Source of the DNA: Microbulbifer sp. THAF38
GTDB lineage: Bacteria > Pseudomonadota > Gammaproteobacteria > Pseudomonadales > Cellvibrionaceae
Assembly (NCBI RefSeq): GCF_009363535.1
Contig: NZ_CP045369.1
Location: 1,252,501-1,316,500, forward strand
DNA: 64,000 nucleotides
Reading direction: 5' to 3'
Positions 55,090-64,000 of the stretch are shown one piece after another. The notes beneath the pieces were generated by a model, which saw nothing but the letters and a program-made list of their open reading frames with translations, did not search any database and was not told where the DNA came from. Position numbers and translations under genes: made by a program. How positions within the stretch are numbered: position 1 is the stretch's first letter; every line of letters begins with the position of its first letter.

Positions 55090-56484
55090 TTAGAAGCTGT
55101 AGTTTACAGCTGCGCTGAATAGCCAGGCCTCGGTTTTGGTGGTAAAGCCATCATAGTAAGTAACGAGGGTGTCTTCGATGAGGCTAGCCTCTTGAATAAG
55201 CTCATCATCTCCCCAAAGGTAGGCAAGACCAGCATCAAAACTCAGCCGATCATTGTGCTTATAAGTGCCGCCTATGGTTAACCACTGGCGGTCGGTGTCG
55301 GGGATTGAGAGCGTGCGCCAAGTAATCGGCAGGTCAAGACCGGTTTCTTCCATAATGGCCTCTTCTTCGTGGCGGTTAAAGCCGTCACGAGCTGCACCTT
55401 CATCATGGGCATAGCCAAAGCGTACAGTCACTTTATCATTAAAGAAGTACTCGGCGGCAAGGCTGTAGCGGGAGCCGCTTACAAAGTTCTCTTCTTTAAT
55501 CAGGAGAGGATTGAACTCTTCGCCGCCCGATGGGATAAAGGCCTCTAGACGCTCAAAACGGCTCCAATTGGTGTACATATAGCCAAAGGCAATCGCCCAA
55601 TTATTCTCGAAGCGGTGGTACAGGCCTAGCTCCAGAGTGTCCGGGAGATTCAGGGTGAGGTTGCCGCTGGCATCGTCGAATGGAGTTACTGGATTCGGGG
55701 CAAGGTCAGAGTTTACATCGCCTTTAAGCTTGGGGTCGTACTTTGCATGGTAGGAAATGCCTGCACGGGTATTGTCATCAATATTCCAGAGGGCACCAAC
55801 ACTCCAACTTACATCCCAGCCATCCCCTTTCACGTCGAGCAAAGTTGCTCCGGCAAAAGCTGGGTTCAGGGTGAAGTCAGATGGGAAACTGGATTTTAGT
55901 GTTGCATCGGCATACAGGAAGTTAATGGATGCACCAATACTAAAGGCGTCATTAATTTTGTAAGCGATGGAGGGTTGAATATTTAAGGTCAGAAGGTTCG
56001 TCTTGTTGGCGATGGTGGTGCCGGCGAAATTGTCTGGAAAATCGGTTTCCAGACCAAAATCTGTATACATGGCCAGGCCCCAAGACCACTCGTCGTTGAT
56101 AGGGGCGGCCAAGTAACCATTAGGAATAAAGGCGCTGGTGGCATAGTCGCTCGCGTCAGCTTCTTTTGTTCCAGCATCAACGTAAACGAAGCTTCCATCT
56201 GGAAGTTCAACTGCGGCGAAATAGGTTACATCACCGGTTACGTCGATTTCGGGGTCGACGTAAGTGATGCCGCCAGTCAAAGTATAAGTATCAAACAATG
56301 CAGAACCCGCTGGGTTGCGGGCGAGGATGGCGGCGTTATCACCGATTGTGTTCTCGGCAGCAAATGCGCGGCCAAGGCCGGATGCGCTGGTTTCCTGTAG
56401 ATAGAAGCCCGCGGCCATAGCGCCTTGGGAAACGGAGCCGATTGCTGCGGCTAGAACTGCATGTCGCAGGTATTTCTTATTCAT
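55090..56484 (-). CDS. fadL: FadL-family outer-membrane transporter
   Basis: A 464-residue outer-membrane barrel of the FadL/TodX/OMPP1 family. After the signal peptide (ending AMA) the mature protein starts AGFYLQETSASGLGRAFA, and the hatch motif ILARNPAGSALF with NPAG is present. It ends in an aromatic residue (NYSF) for barrel assembly. It takes up long-chain fatty acids or other hydrophobic compounds. The start at 56484 gives the proper signal peptide. Confidence 0.92.
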   Translation of the reverse strand: MNKKYLRHAVLAAAIGSVSQGAMAAGFYLQETSASGLGRAFAAENTIGDNAAILARNPAGSALFDTYTLTGGITYVDPEIDVTGDVTYFAAVELPDGSFVYVDAGTKEADASDYATSAFIPNGYLAAPINDEWSWGLAMYTDFGLETDFPDNFAGTTIANKTNLLTLNIQPSIAYKINDAFSIGASINFLYADATLKSSFPSDFTLNPAFAGATLLDVKGDGWDVSWSVGALWNIDDNTRAGISYHAKYDPKLKGDVNSDLAPNPVTPFDDASGNLTLNLPDTLELGLYHRFENNWAIAFGYMYTNWSRFERLEAFIPSGGEEFNPLLIKEENFVSGSRYSLAAEYFFNDKVTVRFGYAHDEGAARDGFNRHEEEAIMEETGLDLPITWRTLSIPDTDRQWLTIGGTYKHNDRLSFDAGLAYLWGDDELIQEASLIEDTLVTYYDGFTTKTEAWLFSAAVNYSF

Positions 56485-56731
56485 GAGAGCCCATCTCTTA
56501 GTCTGCTGATTACTGAAAACCAAAATTAGCATTGGAAATGCCAAGATATGGAAGGAAGGCCATTAGATTTATATAGATACCTTCCTTTTTCGTAGCAAAT
56601 CCCTCGCTTTAAAACAGGGTAGGCAATAAGGAATTGCCCGCGCAAGGGAAAGGAGTCACTTTATAAAGAGAACAGAGGCAAAAATCCATTAAATGTGAAT
56701 ATTTTTTTTGCCTCTGTAAAAAAATGGTAAT

Positions 56732-57451
56732 TTATTGGCCTGCACCGACAGTTTTGCCGTTGATGGATAGATTTTTCAAGGTGATTTGGTATTTTTTGCC
56801 ATTTTCTTCCAGTTGCACCAGTTTCACCAGAGCGTAATTCCACTGGGGGGCAATCCAGACGGTCGTCTCTCTTTCTGAGTCGGCATCTCTAACTCGGCGC
56901 ACCTTTATGGCTTCTATTTTCCCCATAGGTGTTTTCACCACTTCGGTTCCTTCCTGGGCGAAAGTATATTTGCGAATCTTTTTGCCATCGGCGACTTCGT
57001 ACTGGAGATTTTCTTTGCCTGCGGCGACATCTAGCGCCAGTTGCATTTGATAGCTCAATTTATCCAGGATGTTTGGCGACACATTTTCCATGTCTCGCTC
57101 GGGGTTGGAGACATTGAGGACCATATTTTTGTCGGGCTCAAAACTGAGAACGGTGCCGCGATCGCGGCCAAGACCCTTTCTGCGATATTCGTAGTGGTAG
57201 GGAGTGATACTCCCGTCCTGATTAGTGAAGCGAGAGTACTCTTTAATGCTGGCAAAGAGCGCTGAGGTCTTAAAGTCCAGTCGCCAGTTGCCTTCTTGGC
57301 CTGTGAGTTCGCGGGTGGCAGTGACGCTGATGCCGTTGTACCTTGCGGTATAGGTCGCCTTAAAAGGCTCCAGTTGGCTGGCAATTGATTGACTGGAGAG
57401 AAGAAGAAAAAACAGAGAGGAGATAAAAATGCGCACGACAGAGCCTCGCAA
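56732..57451 (-). CDS. DUF3108 periplasmic protein
   Basis: A 239-residue exported protein (hydrophobic VRIFISSLFFLLLSSQSIA) of the DUF3108 family: FKATYTARYNGISVTATREL, PYHYEYRRKGLG, and IWIAPxxNYALVKL-type TTVWIAPQWNYALVKL. The start is a TTG at 57451, favoured by AAGGAG nine bases upstream. It lies just after purN on the same strand, as often seen. Function unknown, perhaps in the cell envelope. Confidence 0.88.
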   Translation of the reverse strand: MRGSVVRIFISSLFFLLLSSQSIASQLEPFKATYTARYNGISVTATRELTGQEGNWRLDFKTSALFASIKEYSRFTNQDGSITPYHYEYRRKGLGRDRGTVLSFEPDKNMVLNVSNPERDMENVSPNILDKLSYQMQLALDVAAGKENLQYEVADGKKIRKYTFAQEGTEVVKTPMGKIEAIKVRRVRDADSERETTVWIAPQWNYALVKLVQLEENGKKYQITLKNLSINGKTVGAGQ

Positions 57452-57529
57452 AATCTGAATCTCCTTGAATACTAGCTGGCGGGAACCGCAAAGTACATTG
57501 CAGGGCTAATCCCGCCAGCTTGGCTTGGG

Positions 57530-58183
57530 CTAGCTGTCTATCCGGGCCCCGCTTGGCGGCAGAAGCTCACCGTCCAGTTGCGAGCGGTCCCCCAGCATCT
57601 TTAAGCGCCCTTGAGCAAACCAGGATACAGCCATGGGGTAGATGACATGCTCCTGTACCTGGACCCGCTTTGCCAGGGAGTCGGGAGTATCCCCCTCATT
57701 TATAGGCACAGCGGCCTGCACAATGGGGGGGCCGCCATCGAGTTCTTCGGTGACAAAGTGGACAGTAACGCCGTGCTCACTATCTCCAGCTTCCAGGGCA
57801 CGCTGATGTGTGTTTAGCCCTTGGTATTTCGGCAGAAGGGAGGGGTGAATATTGAGGAGGCGGCCGCTGTAGTGGCGAACAAACTCGGGCGTGAGGATGC
57901 GCATAAATCCGGCCAGGACAACCAAGTCTGGTTGATGGCTGTCGATTTCTGCGATCAGTGCCTGGTCGAAAATTTCTCTGCCGGAGAAGTTGCGATGATC
58001 AACCACCGCTGTGGGAACCCCGGCTTCGGCAGCGCGCTTGAGGCCGAAGGCCTCGGGCTTGTTGCTGATTACTGTGCAGACGGAGAAGTCTGCCCCGGCA
58101 TTCGCCGAGGCATCCAGGAGCGCCTGCAAGTTGCTGCCGCTACCGGAGATCAGTACGGCAACTTTGCATACTCCTTGTGACAT
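57530..58183 (-). CDS. purN: Phosphoribosylglycinamide formyltransferase
   Basis: A 217-residue enzyme that formylates GAR with 10-formyl-THF, step three of purine synthesis. It begins VAVLISGSGSNLQALLDA, with the catalytic LVVLAGFMRILTPEFV, NIHPSLLPKYQGLNTHQRALEAGD (His), and HFVTEELDGGPPI. Its start overlaps the purM stop, so they are co-translated. Confidence 0.96.
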   Translation of the reverse strand: MSQGVCKVAVLISGSGSNLQALLDASANAGADFSVCTVISNKPEAFGLKRAAEAGVPTAVVDHRNFSGREIFDQALIAEIDSHQPDLVVLAGFMRILTPEFVRHYSGRLLNIHPSLLPKYQGLNTHQRALEAGDSEHGVTVHFVTEELDGGPPIVQAAVPINEGDTPDSLAKRVQVQEHVIYPMAVSWFAQGRLKMLGDRSQLDGELLPPSGARIDS

Positions 58184-59244
58184 TACAGGCCCGCTAGCTC
58201 TACGGCTTCTGCGCCTGCAGCGGCATCTTCGATTGTGCCCACTACGAAGGCATCTTCACCGGCTTCTTTCAGCGCTTGCAGCGCTTTATCGGCTTGTTCT
58301 GCTGGAATGCAGATCACCATGCCGACACCACAGTTAAAGGTGCGGTACATTTCGCGTGCGTCAATATTGCCCGCCTGCTGGAGCCAGCGGAATACCTCGG
58401 GCATCTCCCAACTGGTGACGTCTACGCGAGCGAGGCAACCTTCTGGGAGGACGCGGGGCAGGTTTTCCAGCAAGCCGCCGCCGGTGATATGGCTGAGGGC
58501 ATTTACCTGGACGCTCTTCATCAGTTGCAGCAGATTTTTAACATAGATGCGCGTGGGGGCCATCAATGCCTTGGCAAGCGTTTCGCCGCCCAGTTCCTGT
58601 TGTAAATCGGCGCCACTAACTTCGAGGACTTTTCGGATCAAGGAGTAGCCATTGGAGTGGGGGCCGCTGGAAGCGAGTCCAATGAGCACGTCTCCACTTT
58701 TCACCTTTTTGCCATCGATGATCTCTGACTTCTCCACAACACCGGTGCAGAAGCCGGCTAGATCGTAGTCGTCGCCCTCGTACATTCCCGGCATCTCGGC
58801 GGTTTCGCCACCGACCAGGGCGCAGCCCGAGAGCTCGCAGCCTTTGCCGATACCGGTGACAACCTCAGCGGCAATATCCACATTCAGTTTGCCGGTGGCG
58901 TAGTAGTCGAGGAAGAACAGCGGTTCGGCGCCGGCTACGACCAAGTCGTTGACACACATGGCAACCAGGTCGATACCAATGGTGTCGTGAATGCCCAAGT
59001 CCATGGCCAGGCGCAATTTGGTGCCCACGCCGTCGGTACCGGAAACCAGGACTGGCTCTTTGTAGCCGCTGGGAAGTTGGCACAGAGCGCCAAATCCGCC
59101 CAGGCCGCCCATGACTTCCGGGCGGGAAGTGCGCTTGGCGACATGCTTGATACGCTCTACCAGGGCGTTGCCCGCGTCGATATCGACACCGGCGTCTTTA
59201 TAAGAGAGGGATGTTTCAGTGGATTGCGGCTTGGAATCGCTCAT
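58183..59244 (-). CDS. purM: Phosphoribosylformylglycinamidine cyclo-ligase
   Basis: A 353-residue AIR synthetase that closes the imidazole ring with ATP (step five of purine synthesis). Landmarks are [74 protein letters not shown], and [16 protein letters not shown]. It forms an operon with purN. It diverges from the DUF2066 gene across 260 bases. Confidence 0.97.
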   Translation of the reverse strand: MSDSKPQSTETSLSYKDAGVDIDAGNALVERIKHVAKRTSRPEVMGGLGGFGALCQLPSGYKEPVLVSGTDGVGTKLRLAMDLGIHDTIGIDLVAMCVNDLVVAGAEPLFFLDYYATGKLNVDIAAEVVTGIGKGCELSGCALVGGETAEMPGMYEGDDYDLAGFCTGVVEKSEIIDGKKVKSGDVLIGLASSGPHSNGYSLIRKVLEVSGADLQQELGGETLAKALMAPTRIYVKNLLQLMKSVQVNALSHITGGGLLENLPRVLPEGCLARVDVTSWEMPEVFRWLQQAGNIDAREMYRTFNCGVGMVICIPAEQADKALQALKEAGEDAFVVGTIEDAAAGAEAVELAGL

Positions 59245-59505
59245 GATTCTTCCTGCGGTGGGTATTCGAAGGGCGCGTATTCTAGCCGGGTCTTGGTCCG
59301 GTAGCCACGCCCAGTGGGCATCTCAATGTAGGAATCTGGTATTTATCCCCAAGTAAACGGCGATAAACCCTCCAATAGTGAGAACTCGGGGCTGAGAGAA
59401 GTCGTTGACGCTGATACAATAGCCCCAATTTTTATCCCGACCGTGGATCTTTGCGTCTTGCGCAACAACAACGATTTCGTGCAAGCTCACGGGCTGGAAT
59501 GAGGT

Positions 59506-60618
59506 TTGGAGAGAAATCCTATGCACAAGCTGCTCCGGCAGGGATTGGTGTTGCAGTTTTTGGTCCTGTTGTTCGGCGCCCTAATTCTGCCAGTCCAGGC
59601 CCGAGTTATCTCGGACCTGTATGAAGTAGTCGAGGCTGTACCGAGCCGTGGGGCTACAGACCGCGCGAGTGCCGGCAGCCGAGGGCTGGAGCGGGTGTTT
59701 GTGCGTGTCACCGGGGATGCTGCCATCGGCAACAACCCAAACCTGAAGCCTATTTTGCAGAAAGCTCAGCATTTTATACAAGGCTATCGCTACACTAGCG
59801 AAGACAACCAGCTCTATCTTCATCTCTCTTTCGACCCTCAAGCTATCTCCAGGCAAATACATAAGTTGGGGCTACCCATGTGGCCCAATAACCGCCCTGG
59901 CACTCTCGTGTGGATGGCGGTGGATACCCTAAAAGAGGGGCGCAGTATCCTCCGTGAAGAAGATGCTCCTGAACTCTTTTCGGTATTGGATGCCATGGCC
60001 GTGGAGCGCGGCGTGCCCCTGGATTTCCCGGTGATGGACCTCAATGATCAACACAATATGCCTTTGGGTGACCTCTGGGCGCAGAGTGAGCAGACCGCTG
60101 AGCGTGCCGGTTTGCGTTACAGGCCGGATGCCACTTTGATGGGGCGTCTACTCCAGGCTTCGGGACGCCGCTGGCAAGCCGATTGGTTGTTACTACATGG
60201 TGGCCGCAGTTACGCTTTTGACAGTAATGGCGGCTCCTTGGAAGAGGTTGCGCTGCGAGGCGTCAACCAGATGGCTAATCTTCTCGCCCAGCGCTATGCG
60301 GTGCGCCCCGGTGTTGAAGATGCCCAACAGGGTTCAATTTTTGTGGAGCTATCCGGAGTCGATAGCTTTGCCGATTACGCAGAGGCCTCGGCCTATTTAC
60401 AGGGGCTGGCGCAGGTGAGCAGTGCAGATCTCCTATCAGTGGAGGGGGATCGGATGCGCTTGGCGCTTGCCACTACTGTGGGACTCCACAGCTTACGCGA
60501 TGCTCTGGCGTTAAATCATAAGCTGCGGGCACATGGGGACGGGGATGCCATTGAATTGAATGGATACCGTGCACCCCTGGGCAGCGCTGATAATCCGTTG
60601 CGCTATCGCTGGGACTGA
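59506..60618 (+). CDS. DUF2066 exported protein
   Basis: A 370-residue protein with a signal peptide (LVLQFLVLLFGALILPVQA) and the DUF2066 pattern: SDLYEVVEAVPSRGATDRASA, RGLERVFVRVTGD, and a C-terminal region of alternating strands. It is periplasmic and of unknown function. It sits between purM and hda, as in many gammaproteobacteria. Its stop is one base before the hda start codon. Confidence 0.85.
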   Translation: MERNPMHKLLRQGLVLQFLVLLFGALILPVQARVISDLYEVVEAVPSRGATDRASAGSRGLERVFVRVTGDAAIGNNPNLKPILQKAQHFIQGYRYTSEDNQLYLHLSFDPQAISRQIHKLGLPMWPNNRPGTLVWMAVDTLKEGRSILREEDAPELFSVLDAMAVERGVPLDFPVMDLNDQHNMPLGDLWAQSEQTAERAGLRYRPDATLMGRLLQASGRRWQADWLLLHGGRSYAFDSNGGSLEEVALRGVNQMANLLAQRYAVRPGVEDAQQGSIFVELSGVDSFADYAEASAYLQGLAQVSSADLLSVEGDRMRLALATTVGLHSLRDALALNHKLRAHGDGDAIELNGYRAPLGSADNPLRYRWD

Positions 60619-60619
60619 A

Positions 60620-61333
60620 ATGAGTATTCCGCAACAGCTGCCGCTGGGGGTATCCCTGCGAGACGATGCCACTTTCGATAACTTTTACTTGTCTGAGTCG
60701 GACCCCAACCGCCAGGTTGTAGCCCTACTGCAGTCGTTCGCCAGTGGACAAAATCCCGAAGCGGTGATTTATATTTGGGGGGATGCGGGTAGTGGCGTCA
60801 GCCATCTGCTACAGTCCGCCTGTCAGTGTGCCGAGGCCAATGGCCGCAGTTTCCAATACATCCCCATGGCCGAATTAATGACCATGGACCCAGTTGTACT
60901 TCTCGATGGCCTTGAGCAGCTCGACCTGGTGTGTATTGATGACCTGCACCTGTTAGAAGGGCAACCCGAGTGGCAGACGGCGATGTTCCATTTGTATAAC
61001 CGGGTTAGGGATAGTGGCAGGCAGCTGCTATTGGGGGCGCGTAAATCCCCTCGAGGGATGGATATTTCCCTTGCAGACCTGCTTTCGCGCCTGCAGTGGT
61101 CGCTGGTTTTCCAGCTCCAGCCAATGAATGATCGCGACAAGGTCGCCGCGCTGCGCAGGCGAAGCCGTCTACGCGGTTTCGACCTGCCGGAAGATGTTGC
61201 CCAATACATTTTGCACCGTGCACCTAGAGATACCCGCGCTCTGTTCCTATTGCTGGAGCAGCTGGATAGAGCCTCCCTGATGGCGCAGCGCAAAATCACC
61301 ATTCCCTTTGTCAAGCAGGTGCTGGATATCTAA
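60620..61333 (+). CDS. hda: DnaA inactivator Hda
   Basis: A 237-residue DnaA-homologous AAA+ protein. It starts with QQLPLGVSLRDDATFDNFY, close to the clamp-binding N-terminus of Hda, has a P-loop region IWGDAGSGVSHLLQSACQ, and VCIDDLHLLEG (Walker B) and box VII-like RAPRDTRALF. With the sliding clamp it stimulates DnaA-ATP hydrolysis to stop re-initiation. Walker A reads GDAGSGVSHL, lacking the usual Lys-Thr. Translation probably couples to the preceding gene. Confidence 0.94.
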   Translation: MSIPQQLPLGVSLRDDATFDNFYLSESDPNRQVVALLQSFASGQNPEAVIYIWGDAGSGVSHLLQSACQCAEANGRSFQYIPMAELMTMDPVVLLDGLEQLDLVCIDDLHLLEGQPEWQTAMFHLYNRVRDSGRQLLLGARKSPRGMDISLADLLSRLQWSLVFQLQPMNDRDKVAALRRRSRLRGFDLPEDVAQYILHRAPRDTRALFLLLEQLDRASLMAQRKITIPFVKQVLDI

Positions 61334-61374
61334 GGCATATCCAAGTAACCCTGCAATCCAAATAGTTGACCCGT

Positions 61375-61391
61375 GAGGCCTTAAAGGCCTC
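61375..61391. terminator. Possible hairpin after hda
   Basis: GAGGCCT-taa-AGGCCTC lies 41 bases past the hda stop but is followed by C-rich sequence without a T-run, so termination here is uncertain. Confidence 0.35.
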
Positions 61392-61603
61392 CTCCCCCCT
61401 GTAACTACCTAGCTCCACTTCCTTTGGTTGCCCATTCTTGGCGCCTTTGCTTATCTCCCTTCTGTCGGCGACTAATCTGGCTTGTAAAGTCTTCCTCTGT
61501 GAATTGGACTGCTGCCACAGTATTAAATGGTGGTGGCCACAGGGGGCGCATGGAGGTTTCCGCCTACTTTTACCTCCAATGCCCACAGTTTGAGGAAAGT
61601 GTT

Positions 61604-62539
61604 ATGCCAAATATTCATAAAGTCCTCTATGTGAGCCATGCCGCTGAAGATGAATCCAGTGGGCTGTTGCAGGCATTTGCTATTGCCCGTAACAACCAGG
61701 CGGAAATTAAGGTGTTGTTGGTTTGCCCAGCGGTGCCGGAGGGGTTCGAGGATTTCAGTAACTTTTGTGTGAAGGCAATGCTGGAGCGGGTAAATGGAGG
61801 GATTGCAGCGGCTCGGGAGCGGATGAACCTGTCAAAGGACCAGGTGCAGATGGAAATTGAATCGGACTGTGGTCCCCGCCCCGCGGAGAGGGTTATTCGC
61901 CGTGTGCTCACTGAGGGCTACGACCTGGTGATCAAGAATGTGGAGGGGCTGAGTCAGCTCAAAGGCTTCAAAGCTATCGATATGGAGTTGCTGCGCAAGT
62001 GCCCCTGTCCGGTTTGGCTGTGTCGCCCCATAGAGCGTACGCACACAGAGATACGGGTGGCAGTGGCGATTGATCCCGAGTGTGATGAGGGTAGTACCTA
62101 CGATCTGGCAATTCGCTTATTACGCTGGGCACGGGTGTTGGCAGACAGTTGTAACGGCACTCTGCATGTTGTTTCCTGCTGGGATTACGATGTGGACGAG
62201 TATTTGCGCCGTCACTTCCCCATCAGTGCATCCGAAGAGGAGTTGGACCAGGCCACCGAGGCAGCTCGTGCCCAACACCGTTCAAAATTGGATGTACTGA
62301 TTCGGGCCTCAGGTATCGGTGGTGATATTCAGGTCCACCATGTGATTGCCCACCCGGATAACTATATCCCTCTATTGATCGATGAGGAGGGGTTGGATCT
62401 CCTTATCATGGGTACTGTGGGGCGTGCCGGTATCCCCGGCTTTATTATGGGAAATACTGCGGAAAATATCCTGCAAAAGGTGACCTGCTCTCTGCTTGCG
62501 TTAAAGCCCAGTGATTTTGTTTCTCCCATCAAGATATAG
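61604..62539 (+). CDS. uspE: Tandem universal stress protein, UspE-like
   Basis: A 311-residue protein with two Usp domains of about 150 residues. The second domain has DLLIMGTVGRAGIPGFIMGN, the G-2X-G-9X-G(S/T/N) ATP-binding signature, and VTCSLLALKPSDFVSPI as in UspE. It acts in stress survival in the cytoplasm. The start at 61604 has GAGGAAAG upstream; the frame extends 60 codons further but without a ribosome binding site. Confidence 0.88.
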   Translation: MPNIHKVLYVSHAAEDESSGLLQAFAIARNNQAEIKVLLVCPAVPEGFEDFSNFCVKAMLERVNGGIAAARERMNLSKDQVQMEIESDCGPRPAERVIRRVLTEGYDLVIKNVEGLSQLKGFKAIDMELLRKCPCPVWLCRPIERTHTEIRVAVAIDPECDEGSTYDLAIRLLRWARVLADSCNGTLHVVSCWDYDVDEYLRRHFPISASEEELDQATEAARAQHRSKLDVLIRASGIGGDIQVHHVIAHPDNYIPLLIDEEGLDLLIMGTVGRAGIPGFIMGNTAENILQKVTCSLLALKPSDFVSPIKI

Positions 62540-62665
62540 TGCTTAACATGGGAATGCGGTGTGTCGACAGGATGGTTTTATGGCCGACCAGAGCGCTCTC
62601 AGGGTGGGGCCGACATGGGACGGAGAGGCGTTAGCATCGCAATATCTAAATTAGGAGAATAAAAA

Positions 62666-64000
62666 ATGATTAAAACCTTAGCCAAATGGCTTGGTGGTAT
62701 TTTGTTATTGGGGGTTGCGGCGGTTTCCGTTTTTGCGGTCAATGCGATCTATTTTAAACCCTGGTCGATAGATGTGTATTTTGAACGGGCTTTTTTCAAG
62801 CTCGGCAGTACCAGCCCGGAAATCCTCTCTCAATTGCGGTTGCTCGAACAATTTGGTATTGATGGACACAATGCGCATCTTGATGATGCCTCTGAAGCTG
62901 AGCAGCAGCGCCAAATGCAGATGATTAAGGATGAGCTTGCCGTGCTGCAGGAGTATGATCGTGCAGGTATGGATGGCCAGCAAGCCATCTCTTACGATGT
63001 TTTTGCCTATTTCCTTGGCAATATGGTGGAAGGCGAGCGCTGGAAACACCACAATTATCCGCTCAACCAGATGTTTGGTGTGCAAAACAGCCTGCCGGAA
63101 TTTCTCGCAGAAGTGCACCAGATTAATAATATTAAAGAAGCCGACTATTATCTTTCTCGCCTGAGTGAGGTCGATCGTAAATTTTCCCAGGTGCTTGATA
63201 GCCTAAAAATTCGCGAAGGAAAAAACATTTTGCCTCCCCGCTTTGTCATCGACAGTGTGCTGGAAGAGATGCAGGATTTTATTGCCGTACCGGCCCATGA
63301 GAATATTCTTTATACCTCCCTGGAAGAGCGTCTCAATAAGATCGAAGACTTGGAGGATGAGGAGCGTGTACGTATCCTCGGTCAGGGAGAGGCCCTGATC
63401 GATGCAGGGGTATATCCTGCCTATAAGAGTCTGATTGCTAACTACCGTGAGTTACAGCCCAAGGTTACCGAAAATAATGGTGTTTGGGCGCTTCCTGATG
63501 GCGATGAGTTCTACGCTTATCAGGTGCGCAGTCATACTACAACAAATTTGTCCCCTGAGGAGCTGCACCAGATTGGTGTTGAGGAAGTAGCAAGAATAGA
63601 AGGGGAGATGAATCGTATTTTCTCATCGATTGGGCAGGATAGCGGCAGTATCAGCGCCCGCTTCTCGGCAATTAACAATGATCCCCAGTTTTTATACGAA
63701 GATTCGGACGAGGGCCGCGAACAAATAGTTGCCGACTACCAAGCGATGATCGATGAGATTAATGCTGGACTAGGAGACTACTTCGATGTGAAACCGGCTA
63801 TGGGGGTTGAAGTACGACGTGTACCAGATTTCAAAGAGCAGGGTGCGCCGGGGGCTTACTACAACCCTCCGGCTATGGATGGTTCCCGTCCGGGGGTTTT
63901 CTATGCAAACCTGCGCGATGTACATGAAACCAAGAAATTTGGTATGCGTACACTGGCCTATCACGAGGCGGTTCCAGGCCACCACTTCCAGTTGGCGATT
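62666..64000 (+). CDS. DUF885 metallo-hydrolase-like protein (3' end outside window)
   Basis: The frame is open from the ATG at 62666 to the window end, at least 445 residues. An N-terminal hydrophobic anchor (WLGGILLLGVAAVSVFAV) is followed by a DUF885-type domain. Landmarks are YYLSRLSEVDRKFSQVLDSL, RSHTTTNLSPEELHQIG, GAYYNPPAMDGSRPGVFY, and the HExxxGHH-type motif YHEAVPGHHFQ at the very end. The family contains bacterial lipoproteins and metallopeptidase-like proteins of unclear substrate. AGGAGAAT precedes the start. Confidence 0.88.
   Translation, partial: MIKTLAKWLGGILLLGVAAVSVFAVNAIYFKPWSIDVYFERAFFKLGSTSPEILSQLRLLEQFGIDGHNAHLDDASEAEQQRQMQMIKDELAVLQEYDRAGMDGQQAISYDVFAYFLGNMVEGERWKHHNYPLNQMFGVQNSLPEFLAEVHQINNIKEADYYLSRLSEVDRKFSQVLDSLKIREGKNILPPRFVIDSVLEEMQDFIAVPAHENILYTSLEERLNKIEDLEDEERVRILGQGEALIDAGVYPAYKSLIANYRELQPKVTENNGVWALPDGDEFYAYQVRSHTTTNLSPEELHQIGVEEVARIEGEMNRIFSSIGQDSGSISARFSAINNDPQFLYEDSDEGREQIVADYQAMIDEINAGLGDYFDVKPAMGVEVRRVPDFKEQGAPGAYYNPPAMDGSRPGVFYANLRDVHETKKFGMRTLAYHEAVPGHHFQLAI

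Overview
The window looks like chromosome from a marine-type gammaproteobacterium. Codon use and gene neighbourhoods suggest Cellvibrionales, for example a Microbulbifer-like genus; this is inferred from gene content and no database was searched. Most of the sequence is ordinary core genome carrying familiar neighbourhoods: fxsA-groES-groEL, fbpABC, bioA, tesA/ybbA/ybbP, ttcA, putP, lrp/ald, rsmE, ffs, fadL, purN-purM/DUF2066-hda and uspE.

Layout. Positions 1-9990 hold two tandem AmpG-like permeases, an alkyltransferase-like protein, a DUF481 outer-membrane protein, an SDR reductase, a membrane protein, cyclopropane fatty acid synthase, fxsA and groESL behind a sigma-32-type promoter. Positions 10040-18100 are more AT-rich and accessory in character: a palindromic repeat, a 903-residue LamG-type lipoprotein with a hairpin over its ribosome binding site, a two-component system on the opposite strand, a PanE/ApbA-like reductase and a PepSY-like protein. 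Positions 18200-24800 carry a class-3 aldehyde dehydrogenase, a second PepSY protein, a lipoprotein and a Fur-boxed ferric iron ABC transporter.

Positions 25000-35300 are a patchwork of mobile and acquired DNA. A Rho-like ATPase core without the usual N-terminal RNA-binding domain lies between two decayed copies of the same Y1-type transposase gene. Next come a RIO kinase and a short run of minus-strand integron-type gene cassettes with no integrase. Their attC sites are occupied by group IIC introns on the plus strand: one complete copy with its reverse transcriptase, one copy that has lost it, and a small fragment further upstream. Removing the complete intron on paper restores an attC R'' box that exactly matches the start of the same cassette. 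A csrA paralogue closes the block.

Positions 35400-64000 return to core genome. From here come biotin synthesis, an ABC exporter-type pair divergent from tesA, tRNA thiolation, proline uptake, a macrodomain protein, Lrp-controlled alanine catabolism, a PstS-OmpA fusion, rRNA methylation, a QueD-like protein, the SRP RNA, an M2 peptidase, a PilJ-N-only periplasmic protein, FadL, late purine synthesis, Hda, a UspE-like stress protein and a DUF885 lipoprotein-like or membrane-anchored hydrolase cut by the window end.
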